Below are positions 34,050-40,667 of a DNA stretch of 43,878 bases, one piece after another (within the stretch, counting starts at the first letter, position 1; each line of letters starts with the position of its first letter). Position numbers and translations under genes: made by a program. Location: NCBI GenBank assembly GCA_002841405.1, contig PGZR01000007.1, positions 1 to 43,878 on the forward strand, written 5' to 3'. The notes under the pieces are model-generated. The model worked only from the letters and a program-made list of their open reading frames with translations. It did not search any database and was not told the DNA's origin. This DNA comes from Firmicutes bacterium HGW-Firmicutes-4. Lineage in GTDB: Bacteria > Bacillota > Clostridia > Eubacteriales > Eubacteriaceae.

Positions 34050-35300
34050 TTAATTAAGATTGTTTTCTTCCAGGGCCAGCTTGGCCGCCGGAAAGGGTTC
34101 CAGGGCCCGGCTTAAGATCCCCTGAACATAGGCGATCAGCATTCCGTAGTTGGTGATATAAACCCCTTTTTGTCTGGCGGTGTGAACCCGGTATTGCATT
34201 TCCCGGCGGTTGAGCATACAGCCGCCACAGTGGACAATGACCGCATACTCGCCAATTTCCTTGGGATAATGAGCCCCCGAAGCCCAGTGAAATTCGATAT
34301 CGCAGCCGGCAATCTGGCGGATCCAGCGGGGAATTTTGACCTTGCCGATATCATCGGCCTGACGGTGGTGGGTGCAGCCTTCAACAATCAGCACTTTATC
34401 GCCGGGAGCCAGCTGTTCAATCCGCTTAATGCCTTTAACCATTTCAGCCAGATCAGTTTTTTGCCGGGCAAACAGGATCGAAAAGGAGGTTAGCGGGATG
34501 TTGGCGGGGGTGTCGGCGGAGACCTTCAAGAAGGCCTGGGAATCAGTGATTACGAGCGCCGGTGGTCGGCTCAGGTTTTCCAGGGTGTGTTTGAGTTCGT
34601 GTTCCTTGGTGATCATGGCCACCGCGTCTTTTTCAAGAATATCGCGGATGGTTTGCTGCTGGGGCAAAATCAGCCGGCCCTTGGGGGCAGATTTGTCGAT
34701 CGGCGTCACCAGCACGACCATATCCCCCGATTCGATCAGATCGCCAACCAGTGCCGGTTCCACGTCTTCATAATTGGCATGGTCGATAATCATTTGCTTG
34801 ACCCCTTTAATCCCGGTGCCGTTGTAAACACTGGTAAAGGATAAGGGGATTTTAAGAGATTTTTTTAAGGTTTCAATCTCTTCCGCAGTGGGACACCCCT
34901 TATCAGCTTTATTTAACACAAAAACGCTGGGAATCTTGCGCTTAATCAGCTGATCAATGAATTCTTCTTCAAAGTCAGTAATGCCCGTTTCAATATCCGC
35001 CACGACAATGGCAAAATGACATTTCCGCAGGACCTCATAAGTTTTTTCAATTCGCAGCAGCCCCAGTTCCCCGGTATCATCCAGACCGGCGGTATCAATA
35101 AAGACCACCGGCCCGATGGGCAGCAGCTCCATGGTTTTATAAACCGGGTCGGTGGTGGTTCCGGCGACATCAGAGATAACCGCCACCGACTGGTCGGTGA
35201 GGGCATTGATCAGCGAAGATTTGCCGGCATTTCGTTTGCCAAAAAGGCCGATTGCCATCCGGCTGGACATTGGGGTTTCATTCATACTATTTAGATTCAT
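34050..35300 (-). CDS. hydF: [FeFe]-hydrogenase H-cluster maturation GTPase HydF
   Basis: A 416-residue protein with an N-terminal GTPase domain (P-loop GKRNAGKSS at 21-29, DTAG at 69-72, NKAD near 135), a central dimerisation part and a C-terminal cluster-binding domain with EGCTHH (about residue 308) and HCGGC (about 355). CxHx..HCxxC is the HydF signature for its [4Fe-4S] cluster. HydF is the scaffold on which the diiron part of the H-cluster is finished before transfer to hydrogenase, an enzyme acetogens need for H2 use. It lies 33 bases after aspA on the same strand, and AAAGGAAA supplies the ribosome site. HydE and HydG are not in the window. Confidence 0.95.
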   Translation of the reverse strand: MNLNSMNETPMSSRMAIGLFGKRNAGKSSLINALTDQSVAVISDVAGTTTDPVYKTMELLPIGPVVFIDTAGLDDTGELGLLRIEKTYEVLRKCHFAIVVADIETGITDFEEEFIDQLIKRKIPSVFVLNKADKGCPTAEEIETLKKSLKIPLSFTSVYNGTGIKGVKQMIIDHANYEDVEPALVGDLIESGDMVVLVTPIDKSAPKGRLILPQQQTIRDILEKDAVAMITKEHELKHTLENLSRPPALVITDSQAFLKVSADTPANIPLTSFSILFARQKTDLAEMVKGIKRIEQLAPGDKVLIVEGCTHHRQADDIGKVKIPRWIRQIAGCDIEFHWASGAHYPKEIGEYAVIVHCGGCMLNRREMQYRVHTARQKGVYITNYGMLIAYVQGILSRALEPFPAAKLALEENNLN

Positions 35301-35333
35301 AATTTGTTATTTCCTTTCGGTCGGTGATTTAGA

Positions 35334-36728
35334 TCAGCGCTTACGATCCATGCTGGGTGAGGTCAGGCGTTCCGGTTTTAACACCTCTTCCAGCTCAGCC
35401 ACCGTCATCCAATTTTTTTCAAGAATAATCGCGCGAATGGATTTGCCCGTCTCTTTTAAAATCAGGGCGGCTTCGGTGCCCTTGTCATAACCGATGATGG
35501 CGGTGAGGGCGGTGAGGGTCACGGTGCTGTTTTCGAGATTGTCCCGACAGGTCTGTTCGTTGGCGGCAATCCCGTCGATACAGCGTTTAGTAAAGATCGG
35601 CAGGGTGTGATCCAGCAGATCCAATTCTTCAAACAGGTTTTTGGCAATCGCCGGCAGAAAGGCATTGAGTTCTAACTGTCCCGACATGGCCGCCAGGGTA
35701 ATGGCGGTATCATTGGCGATAATCTGAAAGGCCACCTGATTGACGGCCTCGGGAATAACCGGATTAACCTTGCCGGGCATAATCGAAGACCCGGCCTGAA
35801 CCGCTGGCAGGGTGATTTCGCCGATGCCGGTGTAGGGGCCCGAAGAAAGCAGCCGCAGATCATTGGCAATTTTAGAAAGATTGACGGCGGCGGTTTTTAA
35901 CAGCCCCGAAACTTCCACAAAGACGTCGCAGTTCTGGGTAGGATCCATCATATAATCGGTCCGGGCCAGGCTGATGCCGGTGAGATCCCGGAGCTTTTCA
36001 ATCATCGTAAAGATGTAGGCACGGGGTGCATTGAGGCCGGTGCCCACGGCAGTCCCGCCGATGTTCACCTGCCGGAGCCGCTCTTCGGCCTTGTAAAGCC
36101 GCCAGCGATCCCGGGAAATGGCCTGGGCCCAGGCCCCGAATTCCTGGCCCAGGGTTACCGGTACCGCATCCTGGAGCTGGGTGCGACCGGCTTTAATGAC
36201 CCGGGAAAACGCTTCTTCCTTTTCCTGGAGCGCCGATTGCAGGTTGGCAAAGGACTCGGTCACCGGCTTTAGCAGCCGGATGGCAGCAATCCGTACCGCG
36301 GTGGGAAAGACATCATTGGTGGATTGGTGGAGATTGACGTGATCCAGCGGATGAATCAGGCGGTAATCACCTTTTTTTCCGCCCAGGTGTTCAATGGCGC
36401 GGTTGGCAATCACCTCGTTGACATTCATATTGGCCGAGGTGCCGGCACCGCCCTGCAGACAATCCACCACAAACTGGCTGCGCAGGGCGCCGGCCAGGAT
36501 CTCATCACAGGCGGCAGTGATGGCTTCACCCTTGTCCGGATCCAGGGCGCCAATGCTGATATTGGTCAGTGCCGCCGCTTTCTTGATGACCACCAGGGCT
36601 TCCACCAGTTCTTTATGAATCGGCACGCCGGTAATAAAAAAATTTTCCAGGGCCCGAACCGTATGGATGCCATAGTAAGCATCAACCGGTACCTCCAGTG
36701 GGCCCAATAAATCGTGTTCTGTTCGCAT
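35334..36728 (-). CDS. aspA: Aspartate ammonia-lyase
   Basis: A 464-residue enzyme of the fumarase/aspartase superfamily that splits L-aspartate into fumarate and ammonia. The start is ATG 36728, because GAGGG lies five bases upstream and inside the extra residues of the longer frame (ATG 36740). Motifs: TEHDLLGPLEVPVDAYYGIH at the N-terminus, LQGGAGTSANMNVNEV, HPLDHVNLHQSTNDVFPTA and the catalytic-loop signature GSSIMPGKVNP. It is cotranscribed with hydF, an arrangement seen around hydrogenase maturation genes elsewhere. A promoter at 36953-36981 and a terminator within the leader suggest attenuation. Confidence 0.94.
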   Translation of the reverse strand: MRTEHDLLGPLEVPVDAYYGIHTVRALENFFITGVPIHKELVEALVVIKKAAALTNISIGALDPDKGEAITAACDEILAGALRSQFVVDCLQGGAGTSANMNVNEVIANRAIEHLGGKKGDYRLIHPLDHVNLHQSTNDVFPTAVRIAAIRLLKPVTESFANLQSALQEKEEAFSRVIKAGRTQLQDAVPVTLGQEFGAWAQAISRDRWRLYKAEERLRQVNIGGTAVGTGLNAPRAYIFTMIEKLRDLTGISLARTDYMMDPTQNCDVFVEVSGLLKTAAVNLSKIANDLRLLSSGPYTGIGEITLPAVQAGSSIMPGKVNPVIPEAVNQVAFQIIANDTAITLAAMSGQLELNAFLPAIAKNLFEELDLLDHTLPIFTKRCIDGIAANEQTCRDNLENSTVTLTALTAIIGYDKGTEAALILKETGKSIRAIILEKNWMTVAELEEVLKPERLTSPSMDRKR

Positions 36729-36771
36729 CTTTTCCCTCATTTCAAATAAGAATCAAATAAAAATAAAAGAC

Positions 36772-36809
36772 AAAAAAACTCTCTCTCCGAAAAAAAGACG
36801 GAAAGAGAG
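36772..36809 (-). terminator. Intrinsic terminator inside the aspA leader (attenuator)
   Basis: Read on the minus strand, CTCTCTTTCCG (36809-36799) pairs with CGGAGAGAGAG (36789-36779) with one mismatch, followed at once by seven T (36778-36772). It works only in the minus direction, and the nearest upstream gene is divergent, so any RNA reaching it started in the aspA leader. It lies 44 bases before the aspA start. Confidence 0.78.
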
Positions 36810-36952
36810 CGTAATAGCATCAGGATGTTTATTAAATAAAACATAAAAAATATTAAATCAAATAAACTTGCCAATTTCGCACCTTTCCGGTCAGAAAAAT
36901 CTTTTCGGTCAGGATAATAGCAATAATGTAACGTTTTCAGTTTAATAAGGCA

Positions 36953-36981
36953 ATCTTAGCATTGTTTGAAGTGTTTGTCAA
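36953..36981 (-). promoter_or_regulatory. Promoter of the aspA-hydF operon
   Basis: On the minus strand TTGACA (36981-36976) and TAAGAT (36958-36953) are separated by exactly 17 bases. Transcription would begin near 36946 and leave a leader of roughly 215 bases before aspA that contains the terminator at 36772-36809. Confidence 0.7.
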
Positions 36982-37091
36982 AGTCAGGTTAGGGTATTAT
37001 TTTGTGAAATAGAAAGGCAGAAAAGCGTTAAGGTGTGATTCTGCCGATAAAGCGGGTAAGAACTCCATATACCAGAGAGGAGGATTTGTGG

Positions 37092-38228
37092 ATGAACTAC
37101 CAAATCGTTACAGAATTTCCCCATCCGATGATGGAAAAAGGAAAGCGGCCGGTTATCTCCATTTATGTGGATACCCACATCAAGAAACCGGATCGTCTGG
37201 AAAATCCCATCCGTTTTAAAAATCTCGTTAAAGAAGCCCAGGCTTCTTTAAAAGACAAGGAATTCAAAGGATTTAGAGATCTGTTTTCGCTTTTTAAAGA
37301 AATGGAGGAAGATGCTTTGTTCTGGGAAGGTGCCACCGAGAGTATGGCAATTCTGGGAGATGAAGAAGAATGCATTGTCTATAAGCTGCCGGTGAATGTT
37401 AAAAGTCTGGCGATCGTGTCGGACAGTTATTATATAAAACCCATATTAAGGAGCTTTCAATCTTACGGCCATTATCATGTGCTGGGTTTGAATTGGGATA
37501 ATTTCATCCTTTTTGAAGCCGATCAATACGGCATTTATCCGATCCCAGTTGATGAAAAAGATGCGACCATGGAAGGGGTGCTGGGAACCGAAAAAACCGC
37601 TCCCCATCTTTCGGTAGCCAGTATTGGCGGTGATCAATCCATGTATCACGGTCATGGCGGGGCCAAGGATGAACGGAAAGTCGACCAGGAAAAATTTTTC
37701 CGTCACGTCGATGCTTTTGTGCTGGAACAGTTTTCCAAGCTCCATAAGACCCCGCTGATTCTTGTCAGTCCGGATGAGCATCAGGGCGAATTTAGAAAGC
37801 TGACAAAGAATAATTACCTGATTGAAGCGGGGATTAAAATTGATGTCGATTCCCTGGATAAAAAGAGTCTCTATGAAAAGGTTCAGGATGTGATGCAAGA
37901 GCTGTTTAAAAAAGAGCTCAAAGAACGGATGGACAATTTTTCAGAAGCCCATGCCAAGGATTTAGGGTCTGATGATCGGGTCCAAATCGGCCGGGCGATT
38001 GCTGAAGGCAGGGTAGCGACCCTCTATCTGGAAGAATCCAAGGTTCATCCCGGACTCTTTGACGCCAGTCTGGGGACCATCGTTCAGGGCAAAATTGCGG
38101 ACCCCCGGGTCGGCGATGTCTATGATGACATGGCTGAGGTGGTCCTCAGCCGGGGCGGCGAGGTGCTGATTTTAGATAAAGAGCAGATGCCAACTGCCAG
38201 CGATCTCGCAGCCGTATATCGGTATTGA
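37092..38228 (+). CDS. baeRF-like protein (bacterial relative of archaeo-eukaryotic release factor 1)
   Basis: A 378-residue soluble protein. ATG 37092 is chosen over an upstream frame start because AGGAGGA precedes it. The sequence has the three-part layout of the bacterial eRF1-related families: an N-terminal domain with RPVISIYVDTHIKKPDR, a middle region with YYIKPILRSFQSYGHYHVLG and FILFEADQYGIYPI, and a C-terminal Rossmann-like part with VATLYLEES and EVVLSRGGEVLILD. These proteins have been proposed to act on ribosomes or in stress, but no function is established for this branch. It is divergent from aspA, and a terminator follows. Confidence 0.7.
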   Translation: MNYQIVTEFPHPMMEKGKRPVISIYVDTHIKKPDRLENPIRFKNLVKEAQASLKDKEFKGFRDLFSLFKEMEEDALFWEGATESMAILGDEEECIVYKLPVNVKSLAIVSDSYYIKPILRSFQSYGHYHVLGLNWDNFILFEADQYGIYPIPVDEKDATMEGVLGTEKTAPHLSVASIGGDQSMYHGHGGAKDERKVDQEKFFRHVDAFVLEQFSKLHKTPLILVSPDEHQGEFRKLTKNNYLIEAGIKIDVDSLDKKSLYEKVQDVMQELFKKELKERMDNFSEAHAKDLGSDDRVQIGRAIAEGRVATLYLEESKVHPGLFDASLGTIVQGKIADPRVGDVYDDMAEVVLSRGGEVLILDKEQMPTASDLAAVYRY

Positions 38229-38256
38229 TGACGCGGTCGGCCAGATAAATAGAACA

Positions 38257-38303
38257 GAGGATTAACTCCTAGTATTTAAAGGGGTTAATCCTCATTATTT
38301 TTC
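38257..38303 (+). terminator. Terminator after the baeRF-like gene
   Basis: GAGGATTAACTCCT (38257-38270) pairs with the GGGGTTAATCCTC at 38281-38293, then ATTATTTTT. Confidence 0.82.
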
Positions 38304-38414
38304 CGGATTATGGTGGAATTTGTAGTATAATAAAGAAAACTTTTAAACAGATACTAAATTCGGATTACAGCATGATGCAAAAAAATCCAAAATTAGCAAG
38401 AGAAAGGGAAGACC

Positions 38415-39368
38415 ATGAGCAACGAATATAAAAGAAAAATAGGAACCCTGGTTGACAGTATTTCTGAAAGCTATAAAAAGGAGTGCTATATTGCCCCCCA
38501 TGATTTAGGCTTTTTGCCAAACCGGACCGTGATTATTGATACCACCAAAGCATTGAGGCAGCTTATTTTCCCCAGTTATTTCGGGAGAACTAATTTTCGC
38601 CGAGAAATTCAGGATTATCACATTGGTGAATTGCTGGTTTGCATCATTGAAAGCCTGACCAACCAGTTTACCCTGGCGCTAAAACATCAGGCCAGTAAAT
38701 CCGGTGATTTGGGTGAAGTCGAGTGTCGCCGGGAAGCTGAACGAATCTGCGAGGAATTTATGAACAAAATCCCTCAGATCCGGGAATTTCTGGCCACCGA
38801 TGTGATTGCTGCCTTTGATGGCGATCCGGCGGCCAAGAGTAAGGACGAGATTATCTTTTGCTATCCCGGCGTTTTTGCCATCAGCATTCACCGGCTGGCC
38901 CATGAACTGTATCGGCTGTCAGTACCGCTGATTCCCCGGATCATGAGCGAGTACGCCCATAATATCACCGGTATTGATATTCATCCCGGCGCCACCATCG
39001 GCAAGTATTTCTTTATTGACCATGGTACCGGGGTGGTTATTGGCGAAACCGCGATTATTGGCGAGCATGTCAAGATTTATCAGGGCGTTACCCTGGGGGC
39101 GCTGTCCACCCGAGGCGGACAGAAACTCAGAGGGGTGCGGCGACATCCCTGCTTAAAGGACGAGGTCACGGTTTATTCCGGGGCGTCCATCCTCGGTGGC
39201 GAAACGGTTATCGGTAAGGGGACGGTCATCGGCAGTAATGTGTTTATTACCAAATCGGTGCCGGAAGGAACAAAGGTCAGCATTAAAAGTCCGGAATTAG
39301 TTTTTGCCGAGCGATCGACCAAGGAGTCCCCCCAACAGGAACAGCTTTCAGATATTGATACAATTTAA
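38415..39368 (+). CDS. cysE: Serine O-acetyltransferase (EpsC-like long form)
   Basis: A 317-residue enzyme that acetylates L-serine with acetyl-CoA, the first step of cysteine synthesis. The N-terminal 180 residues are helical and longer than in classical CysE. The C-terminal left-handed beta-helix shows the hexapeptide repeats and active-site pattern: GIDIHPGATIGKYFFIDHG, TGVVIGETAIIGEHVKIYQG, VTLGALSTRGGQ and RHPCLKDEVTVYSGASILGG. Catalytic His residues are present in DIHPGA and IDHGTG. No cysK neighbour is seen; the gene stands alone between two terminators. AGAAAGGGAAG is the ribosome site. Confidence 0.93.
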   Translation: MSNEYKRKIGTLVDSISESYKKECYIAPHDLGFLPNRTVIIDTTKALRQLIFPSYFGRTNFRREIQDYHIGELLVCIIESLTNQFTLALKHQASKSGDLGEVECRREAERICEEFMNKIPQIREFLATDVIAAFDGDPAAKSKDEIIFCYPGVFAISIHRLAHELYRLSVPLIPRIMSEYAHNITGIDIHPGATIGKYFFIDHGTGVVIGETAIIGEHVKIYQGVTLGALSTRGGQKLRGVRRHPCLKDEVTVYSGASILGGETVIGKGTVIGSNVFITKSVPEGTKVSIKSPELVFAERSTKESPQQEQLSDIDTI

Positions 39369-39390
39369 AAAACGGCGGCCAAAAATAGGA

Positions 39391-39428
39391 AAAAGTTTCA
39401 AAATCCAATTCGGATCTTGAAACTTTTT
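39391..39428 (+). terminator. Terminator after serine acetyltransferase
   Basis: AAAAGTTTCAAAATCC (39391-39406) pairs with GGATCTTGAAACTTTT (39412-39427) with one mismatch, followed by TTT. Confidence 0.85.
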
Positions 39429-39566
39429 TTGTTTGGAACCCCATTCTAAAGGGTATCAATAAAATTATTAGTTAGAATTGAATTTACTAAACAGATTTAA
39501 AAAAGTTATGAGCCGATCGAAAACATCGTTATTGAGGACTCATTAAAAAGCTTTGAGGGGGCAGCC

Positions 39567-40667
39567 ATGAGCACAAAGATATTGATTGTGGATGATTCGA
39601 CCACTGATCGTCTGATTATCAGCACCATGTTAGCGAATTATCAAACGCTGACAGCTACGGATGGATTGGAAGCGATGATCGAGATAGAAAAGAATCCGGA
39701 TATCGATCTGGTTATTCTTGATTTAAATATGCCCAATATGAATGGGTTTGAGGTGCTTGAAGCGCTGCAGCAGGATCCCACGTATCGCAAAATCCGGACC
39801 ATCATTCTGACCAATTATGACGAGATCGATAATGAGGTCAAAGGTCTGGAATTAGGGGCAGTTGACTATATCCGCAAGCCGCTGAATATTCAGTCACTGC
39901 TGATTCGGATTAATATCCATATTAAATTAAAACGAATCCAAAAAATGATCGAGCAGGATAATGAACGGCTGGACGCGATGGTCTTAAAGAAAACCAGAGA
40001 GGTGGCCGCCACCCGGGACATCACCATCCAGGCGCTGGTCGGGCTGTTGGAAGTCCGCAATATTGAATCATCAAAACATACCATTCGCACCCAATTAATT
40101 ATGAAAATTCTTTGTGATCATTTAAGAACAAAAGCTAAGTACCAAGACATCCTCAGCGAAAACTATGTTCAGGAGCTGGTCACCACCACCCCCCTCCATG
40201 ACATCGGTAAGGTCGGTATTCCCGATAATATCTTATTAAAACCTGGCCGACTCACCGAGGATGAATTCACGACTATGAAAAAACATGTGGATTATGGGGT
40301 CAATGCCCTGCAAAATGAAATCTATAGTGACGCAGATGTGCCCAGCTTTATTAAAACGGCCATGGAAATTGTCGGTACACATCACGAAAAATATAATGGC
40401 AGTGGTTATCCCCGGGGCTTAAGCGGGGAAGATATTCCGCTGCCAGGGCGTTTGATGGCCATTATTGATGTCTATGATGCCCTGACCAGCAAACGGATCT
40501 ATAAACCAGCCTACGATTTTGACTACAGCATCGACCTGATCAAAAGTGAAAGCGGCAAGCATTTTGATCCAGATATTGTGACCGGATTTTTAGAAATCAG
40601 GGAAAGTGTCTTTGACATCTCCCGCAAATTTCTGCAGGAGATCCGTGAAGTGGAGGCCCAGTCATGA
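39567..40667 (+). CDS. Response regulator with HD-GYP cyclic di-GMP phosphodiesterase domain
   Basis: A 366-residue protein. Residues 1-120 are a receiver domain with the acidic pair VDD (9-10), phospho-acceptor Asp52 in LDLNMPN and Lys in IRKPL. A short coiled linker (about 122-150) leads to the HD-GYP domain: PLHDIGKVGIPD (HD at 211-212) and HHEKYNGSGYPRG (GYP at 280-282). Phosphorylation should control hydrolysis of cyclic di-GMP. The stop codon overlaps the start of the hybrid kinase by four bases (ATGA), so the two form a signalling pair. GAGGGGGC precedes the ATG. Confidence 0.94.
   Translation: MSTKILIVDDSTTDRLIISTMLANYQTLTATDGLEAMIEIEKNPDIDLVILDLNMPNMNGFEVLEALQQDPTYRKIRTIILTNYDEIDNEVKGLELGAVDYIRKPLNIQSLLIRINIHIKLKRIQKMIEQDNERLDAMVLKKTREVAATRDITIQALVGLLEVRNIESSKHTIRTQLIMKILCDHLRTKAKYQDILSENYVQELVTTTPLHDIGKVGIPDNILLKPGRLTEDEFTTMKKHVDYGVNALQNEIYSDADVPSFIKTAMEIVGTHHEKYNGSGYPRGLSGEDIPLPGRLMAIIDVYDALTSKRIYKPAYDFDYSIDLIKSESGKHFDPDIVTGFLEIRESVFDISRKFLQEIREVEAQS

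Noticed and set aside
36744-36856. Leader peptide frame MFYLINILMLLRSLSVFF on the minus strand before aspA
   Set aside because: No ribosome site before the ATG and no run of a single amino-acid codon tied to aspartate, so classical leader-peptide attenuation is not supported, although the terminator itself is.
39467-39491. Imperfect TTAGT/ACTAA inverted repeat before the HD-GYP regulator
   Set aside because: Only five clean pairs in AT-rich DNA, so chance is likely.
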